This document shows, piece after piece, positions 27,318 through 35,894 of a stretch of 64,000 nucleotides of DNA. Both the position numbers and the translations under genes were made by a program. The notes under the pieces are model-generated. The model saw nothing but the letters and a program-made list of their open reading frames with translations, made no database searches and was not told the origin of the DNA. This DNA comes from G963667145 sp963676515 [NCBI: Candidatus Cloacimonadota bacterium] (GTDB lineage Bacteria; Cloacimonadota; Cloacimonadia; G963667145), in contig OY781061.1 in the NCBI GenBank assembly GCA_963676515.1, forward strand, positions 62,001 through 126,000, read 5' to 3'. The stretch's first letter is position 1. The number at the start of each line of letters is the position of its first letter.

Positions 27318-27345
27318 AAAGCCACGAAATTTCGTGGCTTTTTTT
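27318..27345. terminator. Hairpin terminator between the deaminase gene and murA
   Basis: A perfect palindrome at 27318-27341, AAAGCCACG paired with CGTGGCTTT around an AAATTT loop, is followed by a T-run on the plus strand and preceded by AAAA, which is a T-run on the minus strand. It lies 18 bases after the deaminase stop and 26 bases beyond the murA stop at 27367, so it can serve both convergent genes. Confidence 0.9.
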
Positions 27346-27366
27346 ATCTATAAAACTAAACAACTA

Positions 27367-28620
27367 TTAATTAATTAACTCTATATCCGCACCTAACTTC
27401 TTCAGCTTCTTTTCGATATTCTCATATCCTCGTTTGATGTGATAAATCCGCATAATCTCAGTGATGTTCTCGCTGGCAAGCCCAGCAAGCACCAAAGCTG
27501 CACTTGCTCTAAGGTCGGTTGCCATTACTTTGGCTCCACTCAGAGAGTCCACTCCCTCCACGATAGCGATGTTTTTATCGATCTGGATGTTTGCTCCCAA
27601 ACGACTAAGCTCCGCCACATGCATAAATCTATCGGGAAAAACCGTATCTTCTATAATACATGAACCTTCCGCAACACACATATACGCCATAAATTGAGCT
27701 TGCAAATCTGTGGGAAATCCAGGATATTCTGTAGTAATTATTTTCTTTGAGGATATTATTTTTTCTGGCGAAATAACTTTAATATCATTTTCGTTTACTT
27801 CAAATCTGCAACCGGTCTCCTCCATTTTTTGTAAGAGAGCTTTCAAATGTCCAGGACAACAGTTTTTTACAGTAATATGACTGCCAGTAATAGCTCCTGC
27901 CAGCAAAAAAGTGCCCGCTTCAATCCTATCGGGGATTACTTTATAATCGCAAGAGTGCAAAGATTCGACACCTTCTATCGTCAAAGTCGAGCCTCCTATA
28001 CCTGTGATAGATGCCCCCATCTTTACCAAGAAATGTGCCAAATCATCTATTTCTGGCTCTTTGGCAGCATTTTCTATCACCGTGCGACCCTTGGCTAAAC
28101 AGCTTGCCATCAGCATATTGGCCGTAGCTCCTACAGATATTTTTTCAAAATAAAAACTACATCCCGTAAGAGAATCTGCAAAAGCTAAAATATTCCCATG
28201 ATTTATGTTAACTTGAGCTCCCAAAGATTCCATAGCTTTCAGGTGCAAATCCACTGGACGAGCACCGATAGCACATCCACCTGGGAAAGAAACACTCGCT
28301 TTCCCCAGCAACGCCAACTGCGGAGCCAGCACATAGATAGAGGCTCTCATCTTACGCACGATGTCGTAGGGAGCTTCCCGAAAACAAACCCCAGTGGTGT
28401 CTATATGCATAGTCGAGCCTTGATGCTGAACACTCACGCCCATAGTTTGGAGGAGCGATGCCATAAACTTGACATCTTGCAACTGAGGAACATTTTCCAA
28501 AACAAACTTTCCTCTAGCCAGCATCGTAGCAGCCATTATTGGCAAAACTGCGTTCTTAGCACCGCCAATTTCTACAGCACCAGAAAGTTTTTTTTGTCCG
28601 CGTATTACAAACTTTTCCAT
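27367..28620 (-). CDS. murA: UDP-GlcNAc 1-carboxyvinyltransferase MurA
   Basis: Transfers enolpyruvate from PEP to UDP-GlcNAc, the first committed step of peptidoglycan synthesis. The N-terminus (FVIRGQKKLSGAVEIGGAKNA), the catalytic loop GGCAIGARPVD, whose cysteine is the fosfomycin target, and the segment TTEYPGFPTDLQAQ are diagnostic. At 417 residues the length is normal. The start overlaps the end of trmL by 16 bases. It is cut off from the mraZ-led mur cluster by the lone deaminase gene and belongs to the transcription unit starting upstream near hydB or proS. Confidence 0.97.
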   Translation of the reverse strand: MEKFVIRGQKKLSGAVEIGGAKNAVLPIMAATMLARGKFVLENVPQLQDVKFMASLLQTMGVSVQHQGSTMHIDTTGVCFREAPYDIVRKMRASIYVLAPQLALLGKASVSFPGGCAIGARPVDLHLKAMESLGAQVNINHGNILAFADSLTGCSFYFEKISVGATANMLMASCLAKGRTVIENAAKEPEIDDLAHFLVKMGASITGIGGSTLTIEGVESLHSCDYKVIPDRIEAGTFLLAGAITGSHITVKNCCPGHLKALLQKMEETGCRFEVNENDIKVISPEKIISSKKIITTEYPGFPTDLQAQFMAYMCVAEGSCIIEDTVFPDRFMHVAELSRLGANIQIDKNIAIVEGVDSLSGAKVMATDLRASAALVLAGLASENITEIMRIYHIKRGYENIEKKLKKLGADIELIN

Positions 28621-29069
28621 TTAAAACCTCTTTGTCTGGCTGCCTCATAAAGCACGATAGCCACACTGTTACTCAAATTTATAGATCTAATATCCGAATG
28701 CATCGGGATAGTGATGGCTGTGTCTGAATATTGCTCCAACAACTTCTCGGGTAAACCTCTACTTTCTGGTCCGAATACCAAAAAATCGTCTTTTTTATAA
28801 TTTACAGAATCGTAATTTTTTTTTGCTTTCGTCGTTGCCAAATAAAATCTTGCTTGGGGATAAGAGTCACATAACTCTTGCCAGCTGTCGTAAAGGCGAT
28901 AATCTAACTTTTTCCAATAGTCAAGCCCCGCTCTGCGAACACTCTTATCGTCTATCATAAACTTCATCGGTCTTACGATGTGCAACTTAGATCCACTACC
29001 TACGCAAAGCCTTCCGATATTTCCAGTATTTTGAGCTATTTCTGGCTGATAAAGGACAATATTAAACAA
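28605..29069 (-). CDS. trmL: tRNA (cytidine/uridine-34 2'-O)-methyltransferase TrmL
   Basis: A SPOUT-class methyltransferase that modifies the wobble base of certain leucine tRNAs. At 154 residues it is of normal length. Motifs are YQPEIAQNTGNIGRLC at the N-terminus, FGPESRGLP and the knot-forming IRSINLSNSVAIVLYEA at the C-terminus. The start is TTG, overlapping the end of the upstream hydB-like gene by eight bases, with GGT a short distance upstream. Translational coupling with its neighbour is likely. Confidence 0.93.
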   Translation of the reverse strand: MFNIVLYQPEIAQNTGNIGRLCVGSGSKLHIVRPMKFMIDDKSVRRAGLDYWKKLDYRLYDSWQELCDSYPQARFYLATTKAKKNYDSVNYKKDDFLVFGPESRGLPEKLLEQYSDTAITIPMHSDIRSINLSNSVAIVLYEAARQRGFKWKSL

Positions 29070-30825
29070 GTTTTACCGCATCAAATTTGCAGACTTCTTG
29101 GCAAATACCACACTTAATACAAAGTTCTTGGTCGATTTTGTGAGGTTGCTTCACGCTACCACTAATGCACTCTTGTGGGCATTTACGGGCACACATTGTG
29201 CAACCGACACATTTTTCTTGGTCAATCTTGTAACTTTTGAGGTTAGTGCAAACACCTGCTACACATACTTTGTCTTGGATATGAGAAATGTACTCATCTT
29301 TAAAATATTTCAAAGTGGTCAAAACTGGATTAGGAGCAGATTGTCCCAAACCACAAAGAGTAGAAGCTTTGATGTTTTCAGCCAATTCATACAACTTGTC
29401 AATATCTTCCATTTTGCCTTTGCCATTGGTTATTCTTTCCAAAATTTCCAACATTCTTTTCGTACCAATTCTGCAAAATGGACATTTACCACAACTTTCT
29501 TTTTGCGTAAACGATAAGAAATATTTGGCAACCTCTACCATGCACGAAGATTGATCCATCACCACCATACCACCAGAACCCATTATCGCACCAGTTTGGT
29601 TGATAGAGTCGTAATCGATAGGCAAGTCTAAATATTTCTCGGGGATACATCCGCCAGAAGGTCCACCCATCTGCACAGCTTTAAATTTGCCACCATCTTT
29701 TATGCCACCACCAATATCAAAAATAACTTCTCTAAGTGTAGTTCCCATAGGCACTTCCACCAAGCCAGATCTTTTAATCTTACCCGCCAGAGCAAAAACT
29801 TTTGTTCCCGCAGATTTCTCTGTGCCAAATTTACGATACTCTTCGGCTCCGTTCAAGATTATCCAAGGAATATTAGCAAAAGTTTCCACATTATTCACAT
29901 TAGTCGGACAATCGAAAAGACCACGAATTGCTGGGAAAGGAGGTCTTCTTCTAGGCATGCCTCTTTTTCCTTCGATAGATGCTATCAAAGCCGTCTCTTC
30001 TCCGCAGACGAAAGCTCCAGCACCTTCTTTTATATGCAATTTAAAATTAAAGCCACTACCAAAAATATTGTCGCCCAAATATCCTCTTTTCTCTAAGTCT
30101 GAGATAGCTGTGCGTAAGTGCTTGATAGCCAAAGGATATTCGGCTCTGACATACAGATAGCCTTCATCAGATCCTATGGTGTAGCCAGCGATAATCATCC
30201 CCTCAATCACCAAATAAGGATTGCCTTCTAGCAAAGATCTATCCATAAACGCCCCTGGGTCTCCCTCGTCGGCATTACAGATGAGATACTTCTTCTCACC
30301 TTGAGCACCTTTGGCAAACTTCCATTTCATCCCTGTGGAAGCACCACCTCCACCACGACCTCTGAGTCCGCTATCTTGGACAGTTTGCAAAAGTTCCTCA
30401 GAAGTGGAGTTTAGAGCTTTCTGCAAAGCTTTAAAACCTTCTCTGTTTTCATAATCTGTAAAAGATTCGGGGTTAAGATTTCCTACATTTCGCAAAGCAA
30501 TTCTTTTTTGTTTAGAAAAAAAAGCGTCTTCCAAGTTAACATCTTGATCGATAATCCTATGACTTTTTAGCACTTTGCCACCCAAAAGATGCTCATCAAA
30601 AATAGAGTCTAGCACCTCAGGCGTAACATGAGCGTACACAGTCCTTTGATGGTCTTCATCTTCCACAAACACAAGCGGCTCGTTGTAGCACATCCCGATA
30701 CAACCTGTAGTGTCTAACTCCACATTGCTTTTGTTTTTTTTCAGAAGTTCCTCAGCTCTATCCAATACATCTCCAGCTCCAGCAGATTTACCGCATGAAC
30801 CCATACCGATTACCAATCTTTTCAT
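29062..30825 (-). CDS. HydB/NuoF-type NADH-binding flavoprotein subunit
   Basis: A 587-residue electron-transfer subunit like HydB of electron-bifurcating [FeFe] hydrogenases or HndC. Domains in order: a thioredoxin-like [2Fe-2S] domain (about 1-80; cysteines in GSCGKSAGA and TGCIGMC), the NADH/FMN-binding NuoF core (GLRGRGGGG, NADEGDPGAFMDR, GAGAFVCGEETALI), a [4Fe-4S] domain (ESCGKCPFCRIGT, then TLCGLG), and a C-terminal double [4Fe-4S] ferredoxin (CVGCTMCARKCP; CIKCGICQEVCK). It would pass electrons between NADH and ferredoxin or a partner enzyme. No hydA or hydC gene is adjacent. GGGGA before the ATG supports the start. Confidence 0.92.
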   Translation of the reverse strand: MKRLVIGMGSCGKSAGAGDVLDRAEELLKKNKSNVELDTTGCIGMCYNEPLVFVEDEDHQRTVYAHVTPEVLDSIFDEHLLGGKVLKSHRIIDQDVNLEDAFFSKQKRIALRNVGNLNPESFTDYENREGFKALQKALNSTSEELLQTVQDSGLRGRGGGGASTGMKWKFAKGAQGEKKYLICNADEGDPGAFMDRSLLEGNPYLVIEGMIIAGYTIGSDEGYLYVRAEYPLAIKHLRTAISDLEKRGYLGDNIFGSGFNFKLHIKEGAGAFVCGEETALIASIEGKRGMPRRRPPFPAIRGLFDCPTNVNNVETFANIPWIILNGAEEYRKFGTEKSAGTKVFALAGKIKRSGLVEVPMGTTLREVIFDIGGGIKDGGKFKAVQMGGPSGGCIPEKYLDLPIDYDSINQTGAIMGSGGMVVMDQSSCMVEVAKYFLSFTQKESCGKCPFCRIGTKRMLEILERITNGKGKMEDIDKLYELAENIKASTLCGLGQSAPNPVLTTLKYFKDEYISHIQDKVCVAGVCTNLKSYKIDQEKCVGCTMCARKCPQECISGSVKQPHKIDQELCIKCGICQEVCKFDAVKLV

Positions 30826-30849
30826 CTTTAATCCCCTTACAAATAAAAT

Positions 30850-32349
30850 TTAGTACGACTTGGCAAAAACAACCCGCTTCTTGCTGGGCTTGCCACAATA
30901 GATACACTTCCCATCTTCCTCTTCGGAAGCGAAAGGTATGCAACGCACAGTCGCTTTCAACTCTTGTTTGATAGCCTTTTCACACTCGACACATCCGCAC
31001 CAATGTGCTAAGGCAAAAATCTGTTTTCCTTTAGATTTAAACAAATCAAAAAAGTCATCTTTTTTGTCAACAATTTTAGTGTTCGCTTTCAGAAAAGATT
31101 TTGCTTTGCTATAAATGGCAAACTGAATATTGTCCAAAATGGAATCAACCTCTTGCAAAAACTTTTCTCTGGGTATACTCTTCTTCTCTCGCGGCTGCAT
31201 ATCCCTTCTTCCTACAAATAATGAGTCTTGTTGCAAATCTCTTGCACCCACCTCTACTCTAATGGGTACGCCTTTTTTTATCCACTCCCAACTTCTGGCA
31301 GAAGAGGTTGCGTTGCTATCGTCCAAGATAACCTCTAGGGGCTCCTTATAGTAACAAATATCTTCCAAGTCGCTTTTTAATTTTGTCAAATATTCTAGCA
31401 CCGCTTTCTTTTCTTCTTCACTCTTGTAAATAGGCAAAAGTACGATTTGTGCTGGAGCAATCCTCGGTGGCAACACCAAACCATTATCGTCGGAATGAGC
31501 CATAATAAGTCCGCCGATAAGCCTTGTAGAAACTCCCCAAGAAGTTGTCCAAGCGAACTCCATCTCCCCTGCTTGGTTTTGGAATTTAATCTCCGACGAT
31601 TTAGCAAAATTTTGCCCCAAGAAATGACTCGTACCAGCCTGCAAAGCTTTTTTATCTTGCATCATCGCTTCGATGCAATATGTATCCACAGCTCCTGGGA
31701 ACTTTTCTGCTTCACTTTTTTTCCCTTTTAACACTGGAAGAGCCAAAAAATCACGACAAAATTCAGCATAAAGGTCAAGTATCATCAAGCTCTCTGCCTC
31801 TGCTTCTTGCCTCGTGGAATGTGCTGTGTGTCCCTCTTGCCATAGAAACTCCGCAGTCCGCAAAAAAAGCCTTGGGCGAAGCTCCCATCTAACAACATTA
31901 GCCCACTGATTGATAAGGAGCGGCAAATCTTTGTAGGAGTTTACCCATTTGGAAAAAGACTCCCCAATGATAGTCTCTGATGTCGGTCTAACTACCAGCT
32001 CTTGAGTAAGTTTACCTCCAGGCACCAATCCTTTTTGACCTTCCACCTGCTCCAGTCTGGAATGAGTAACGACAGCACACTCTTTGGCAAAACCTTCCAC
32101 ATGCTCTGCTTCCTTCTCCAGATAGCTTTTGGGAATAAAAAGCGGGAAATAAGCGTTTTTATGCCCTGTTTTCTTGAAAGCTTTATCCAAAGCCTTTCTG
32201 ATATTTTCCCAAATGGCATAACCCCAAGGCTTAATCACCATACAGCCCCTGACAGAGCTACTCTCTGCCATGTCTGCCGCTTTTATAACTTCCTGATACC
32301 AAAGAGGATAGTTCTGATCTCTCGTTGGGTTTATTGCAGTTTTTGCCAC
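30850..32349 (-). CDS. proS: Prolyl-tRNA synthetase (archaeal/eukaryotic-like, type 3)
   Basis: A class II aminoacyl-tRNA synthetase charging tRNA-Pro. The 499-residue form without an editing insertion is the ProS type shared with archaea and eukaryotes. Visible features are the TRDQNYPLWYQEV start, motif 2 around VRWELRPRLFLRTAEFLWQ, the HSDDNGLVLPPRIAPAQIV block and a C-terminal cysteine-rich domain (WCGCVEC; CIYCG) ending in a tyrosine, as is typical. The start codon is GTG with GGAG eight bases upstream. It lies between hydB and lepB. Confidence 0.96.
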   Translation of the reverse strand: MAKTAINPTRDQNYPLWYQEVIKAADMAESSSVRGCMVIKPWGYAIWENIRKALDKAFKKTGHKNAYFPLFIPKSYLEKEAEHVEGFAKECAVVTHSRLEQVEGQKGLVPGGKLTQELVVRPTSETIIGESFSKWVNSYKDLPLLINQWANVVRWELRPRLFLRTAEFLWQEGHTAHSTRQEAEAESLMILDLYAEFCRDFLALPVLKGKKSEAEKFPGAVDTYCIEAMMQDKKALQAGTSHFLGQNFAKSSEIKFQNQAGEMEFAWTTSWGVSTRLIGGLIMAHSDDNGLVLPPRIAPAQIVLLPIYKSEEEKKAVLEYLTKLKSDLEDICYYKEPLEVILDDSNATSSARSWEWIKKGVPIRVEVGARDLQQDSLFVGRRDMQPREKKSIPREKFLQEVDSILDNIQFAIYSKAKSFLKANTKIVDKKDDFFDLFKSKGKQIFALAHWCGCVECEKAIKQELKATVRCIPFASEEEDGKCIYCGKPSKKRVVFAKSY

Positions 32350-32370
32350 TTTACTTACTCCATGTAATAT

Positions 32371-33144
32371 TTACTTAATCAATTTTAGATATCTGCCCGA
32401 GCGTCGCCCATTTTCTCCTATAGAAAAAAGAATAACGAAAGGAGTTCCCGTAATATCTTTGCGATCCAAAAATCCCCAAAATCTGCTATCAAAGCTATTT
32501 TGCCTGTTGTCACCCATCGCAAAATATTTCCCTTGCGGCACTATTACTGGTCCAAAATTGTCGATAGAACCCATAAAGGTATCTTTCCAAAAAATATCTA
32601 GCTGCTCAATTCCTGTATAGCGAGGAAAAATCTGAGGAAAAGTGTTATTTACAAAAGGTTCAGCGATTTTTTTGTCGTTGATGTAAGTGATTCTGTCTTT
32701 TATCTCCAATGTATCGCCAGGCATTCCGATTATCCGCTTCACCAGATTCGCTTTCCCATAATAACATAGCCCTAAGAAAGTTATCTTGTCTATACCGAAA
32801 TAGAACCAATCTTTTTTGTCCCAATACAGTGGTGGATATATCCGTAGATAGTCGCTGCGTGTGTTTCGGTAACTATTTTGAGCACAGGGCAATCCTGGCT
32901 CCGTTCCTTGTGCCGGATTACGAAAAGTAACGATGTCAAATCTTTTGGGTTCGTCGAAAAAGTACTTCAGCTTGTTGGCAATCAAATAGTCGCCCACCAA
33001 GAGACTCTTTTCCATCGACCCCGAAGGTATCTTGAAATTTTGAAAGGTATAATTGCGAACAATCATCGCCACCACTAAAGCAAATAAAATAGCTTCTACC
33101 CACTCCTGCACTACACCTTTCTTGCGTCTTATCTTTTTTGACAT
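32371..33144 (-). CDS. lepB: Signal peptidase I
   Basis: A membrane-bound serine protease that removes signal peptides from exported proteins. A single N-terminal membrane helix (about residues 15-30) precedes the catalytic serine S43 in IPSGSME. The general-base lysine is K135 in LVKRIIGMPGD, and the MGDNRQNSFDSRFWG box is present. The 257 residues include a middle insertion common in FCB bacteria. Confidence 0.96.
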   Translation of the reverse strand: MSKKIRRKKGVVQEWVEAILFALVVAMIVRNYTFQNFKIPSGSMEKSLLVGDYLIANKLKYFFDEPKRFDIVTFRNPAQGTEPGLPCAQNSYRNTRSDYLRIYPPLYWDKKDWFYFGIDKITFLGLCYYGKANLVKRIIGMPGDTLEIKDRITYINDKKIAEPFVNNTFPQIFPRYTGIEQLDIFWKDTFMGSIDNFGPVIVPQGKYFAMGDNRQNSFDSRFWGFLDRKDITGTPFVILFSIGENGRRSGRYLKLIK

Positions 33145-33165
33145 CTTTATTTTAGCTTGCTTGGG

Positions 33166-34380
33166 TTACAGCTTAATCTTGTCTAGAGATTCCAAAGCTG
33201 GAGAGACAGCCTCTGGCATCTTCACTATTCTCTGTGCCGAAGCGAGATCTTTGAGACCACTGCCTGTAAGCAAGACACAAGCATTGCTACCAGCAGGTAT
33301 TTTGCCATCTTGGGAATATTTCAGCATTCCCGCAAAAGCACAAGCTGCAGCTGGCTCAGAGAAAATTCCTGTGTTTTGACTCAAAATAAGGCTTGCTTCC
33401 AGTATTTTATCATCACTCACTGTGATGCAGTCGCTATCGTAGTCAGTTAAAAAGTTTTTCACCATATAGTAGTTTGCAGGAACATCCACCGAAATCGAGT
33501 CAGCCAGAGTCGTAGCACCGACACAGCTAAAATCTTTGTTTTGGTAATTGTTGTAAATGTTAGCACTTTTTTCTGATTGTACCGCCACAATCTTCGGCAT
33601 TTTTTTGATAATCTTCATTTTCAACAAATCTTCAAACCCTTTGAACACTCCACCGATGATACATCCATCCCCCACGGACACGAACACAGTGTCTACTTCT
33701 TTTATCTGGTCGTAAATCTCGAAAGAGACCACTTTTTTCCCTTCCACGGTGTGAGGATTGTAAGCAGTGTTGCGATTGTACCAGCCGAACTTTTTGCTAG
33801 CTGCCATAGATAAAGCAAAGGCGTCATCGTAAATGCCATCTACTGGCACCAAAGTCGCTCCGTACATCATCACCTGAGTAAGCTTGGCTATGGGAGCAGC
33901 CGCTGGCACCATTATCACAGCTTTTTGCCCCTGAGCAGCACAGATACCAGCCAAAGAAGAGCCTGCGTTTCCAGTGGAAGCTGCCACTATCACATCTTTA
34001 TTGTTTTCTTTAGCATAGGCACTGACAATATAGGAGGCTCTATCTTTAAAAGAAAAAGTCGGATTTACGCCTTCGTCTTTTATAAAAAGGTTAAAATCCA
34101 AATCGCCGTATTTAGGCAACGAGTTGTATTTATACATCGGGGTTTTGCCCACTCGCAGATTAGGCAAGCTGTCTTTAGACTCGATAGGCAAAAGGTCTAA
34201 ATACTCATCTTGTTTCAATTCCTCAAAACTTTTACAGATATTTTCATAATCGTAAATAACTTTTAAGATACCTTTGGTCGGTTGACCCTCTACATTCATC
34301 GCCTCACACGCAGGGCAAAGATACTCCACCTCTCCCTTTTTGAACTCAGCTCCACAATTAACACATTTCAATTTGAACAT
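33166..34380 (-). CDS. thrC: Threonine synthase with N-terminal zinc ribbon
   Basis: A PLP enzyme converting O-phosphohomoserine to threonine. An N-terminal zinc-ribbon-like segment (Cys 6, 9, 22 and 25) precedes the fold-type II catalytic domain. The PLP lysine is probably K112 in SFKDRASYIV, and the phosphate-binding loop is STGNAGSSLAG. The 404-residue length fits the short class of threonine synthases. AGGAG precedes the ATG. No other threonine-pathway genes are in the window. Confidence 0.93.
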   Translation of the reverse strand: MFKLKCVNCGAEFKKGEVEYLCPACEAMNVEGQPTKGILKVIYDYENICKSFEELKQDEYLDLLPIESKDSLPNLRVGKTPMYKYNSLPKYGDLDFNLFIKDEGVNPTFSFKDRASYIVSAYAKENNKDVIVAASTGNAGSSLAGICAAQGQKAVIMVPAAAPIAKLTQVMMYGATLVPVDGIYDDAFALSMAASKKFGWYNRNTAYNPHTVEGKKVVSFEIYDQIKEVDTVFVSVGDGCIIGGVFKGFEDLLKMKIIKKMPKIVAVQSEKSANIYNNYQNKDFSCVGATTLADSISVDVPANYYMVKNFLTDYDSDCITVSDDKILEASLILSQNTGIFSEPAAACAFAGMLKYSQDGKIPAGSNACVLLTGSGLKDLASAQRIVKMPEAVSPALESLDKIKL

Positions 34381-34392
34381 TTTTTATCGCTC

Positions 34393-34665
34393 CTATTTAA
34401 CCAAAATTGCACACAAAGCCACCAAATACGCTGTAGAAAAAGCTATATTTAAGTAAAACACTATTTCCAATTTCAGTTTGTTTTTAATATTTTTTATCTT
34501 AGATTCGTCTTGAACAGACCAAGAATTTCGATTTTTATTGATGTAAAAAAGTGCAAAGCCAAAAAGAGCCGTCAGGACAGAAAGCTTGACTGACTTGCCC
34601 AAAACGGCAAAAACAATGTACAAGCCGAGGAAGAAAATCCCTAGCAATATCAATTTCTTTTTCAT
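34393..34665 (-). CDS. Small integral membrane protein, unknown
   Basis: A 90-residue protein with about three hydrophobic segments (roughly residues 4-22, 28-43 and 66-88) and a charged loop between the second and third. AGGTGG seven bases before the ATG is a strong ribosome-binding site, and it starts a run that continues into thrC and lepB. No family recognised. Confidence 0.6.
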   Translation of the reverse strand: MKKKLILLGIFFLGLYIVFAVLGKSVKLSVLTALFGFALFYINKNRNSWSVQDESKIKNIKNKLKLEIVFYLNIAFSTAYLVALCAILVK

Positions 34666-34986
34666 AATGTTTCCACCTTTTATTTAGTAGAGATCTTTTT
34701 TTACCCTTTATCTTGTCAAATGAAAAATGAAAACGATGTGCAAAAAAAATCAGGCATTCTTTAACTACTTTGTTTAACCGTTTAATAAATCCTCTTTAGC
34801 GTGATTTTTCTCATTTTTAAACTTTTGTTTTAAATTCCCTTATCTTTTGAATCTGCAAAAAAGCCTGCTATCAACTAAAGGTTTGTCTTCAATTCTAAGA
34901 AAAAAATCTTTTTTTCATCCGTGGAAACTATTTGACAACATCAACGCCCCTAATTCTTTGCCTAATATTTTACTAAGGAAATTTGA
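34666..34986. other. 321-bp divergent intergenic region, thrC side/dapF
   Basis: An AT-rich region between two divergent units. TTGACA occurs at 34932-34937 on the plus strand and at 34719-34714 on the minus strand, but neither has a well-spaced -10. TAATAT at 34963-34968 lies too close to the dapF ribosome-binding site to be its -10. I see no coding relic, hairpin terminator or structured RNA that I can defend. Confidence 0.5.
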
Positions 34987-35799
34987 GTGATAAAATTTAC
35001 CAAAATGTCTGGGCTGGGGAATGACTTTATCTGCATATTGGATGTAGAAAAAGCTATCAGCCAAGCAAACTTATTAGCAAAAAAGATTTGCAATCGACGG
35101 TTCGGTGTTGGTGCCGATGGTCTTCTTTTGGTGCGAAAAGACCCAACTGGAACACTAAAAATGGATTATCTAAACTCCGATGGCTCTTTTGCTGCTATGT
35201 GCGGCAATGGACTTAGATGCTTTGGCAAGTTCGTTTTCGACCAAGAGCTAATCTCTTCCGCAAAATTTTCTGTAAAAACTGACGATGGAGATAAGAAAAT
35301 CGCAATTGTGGGCGACAAAAAGCAAAAAGTGTCACAAGTAAAAGTCGAAATGGGTAAACCTCTTTACAGGCAAAATTATCACCCGTGGGAAAATATCTGG
35401 GATTACCCCATTTTGGACGGAAAATTCAATCTTTTCCTTGCTCAGGTGGGAGTGCCCCATGGAGTTATTTTCACCGCTGGCGGTCAAAAGTTGGTAGAAA
35501 AATACGGAGCTACTATCGAAAAAATGAGCCTCTTCCCCGAGGGCATAAATGTCAATTTTGTGGAGATAGTGAATAGCAAACAGATAAAGGTTTTCACATG
35601 GGAACGCGGAGCTGGAAACACTTTGGCTTGTGGGACAGGTTGCTGCGCTTCCGCTTTTATCGCTCACAAATTGGGGAAAGTCGGACAAGAGATAGAAGTC
35701 CTAAGTGAAGGCGGAAAACTAAAAATTTCTATAGAGAACGAAAATATATTTATGCAAGCTTCAGCTAAGACTATCGCCACAGGAGAGTTTTTTGACTAA
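34987..35799 (+). CDS. dapF: Diaminopimelate epimerase
   Basis: Converts LL-DAP to meso-DAP for lysine and peptidoglycan. The two catalytic cysteines are C72 in MCGNGLRCF and C215 in TLACGTGCC, both in intact motifs. At 270 residues the length is normal. The start is GTG with AAGG eight bases upstream. Its presence supports a meso-DAP-type cell wall, which matters for reading the altered MurE motif. It is the first gene of a plus-strand run with the radical SAM and relA genes. Confidence 0.96.
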   Translation: MIKFTKMSGLGNDFICILDVEKAISQANLLAKKICNRRFGVGADGLLLVRKDPTGTLKMDYLNSDGSFAAMCGNGLRCFGKFVFDQELISSAKFSVKTDDGDKKIAIVGDKKQKVSQVKVEMGKPLYRQNYHPWENIWDYPILDGKFNLFLAQVGVPHGVIFTAGGQKLVEKYGATIEKMSLFPEGINVNFVEIVNSKQIKVFTWERGAGNTLACGTGCCASAFIAHKLGKVGQEIEVLSEGGKLKISIENENIFMQASAKTIATGEFFD

Positions 35800-35881
35800 A
35801 CTCAAAATCTGTGTGAGCAGAAATTACGATAGACTTCTTACCAATTACAACTGCAAATTATCAAGCGAAACTAAGATTTAA
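35792..35881 (+). CDS. Possible 29-codon mini-ORF between dapF and the radical SAM gene
   Basis: A TTG at 35792, overlapping the last codons of dapF in another frame, opens a 29-codon frame ending in TAA at 35879-35881, 13 bases before the radical SAM ATG. GGAG at 35782-35785 lies six bases before the TTG, better than the ribosome-binding sites of several real genes here. The peptide starts MTKLKICVSRNYDR and has two cysteines. It could be a leader peptide, a substrate of the adjacent radical SAM enzyme, a truncated gene, or chance. Confidence 0.3.
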   Translation: MTKLKICVSRNYDRLLTNYNCKLSSETKI

Positions 35882-35894
35882 CTAAAAGGTTATT

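Noticed and set aside
29062-29310. Loss of one [2Fe-2S] cysteine as a defect of the HydB-like protein
   Set aside because: The affected domain is the N-terminal one (about residues 1-80, near 30590-30825), not this end, and the GxGSCGxxAGA/GCIGMC form with three cysteines is, as far as I recall, common in this subfamily.
34932-34968. A -35/-10 promoter for dapF from TTGACA and TAATAT
   Set aside because: The spacer would be 25 bases, and the -10 would lie almost on the ribosome-binding site, leaving no leader.
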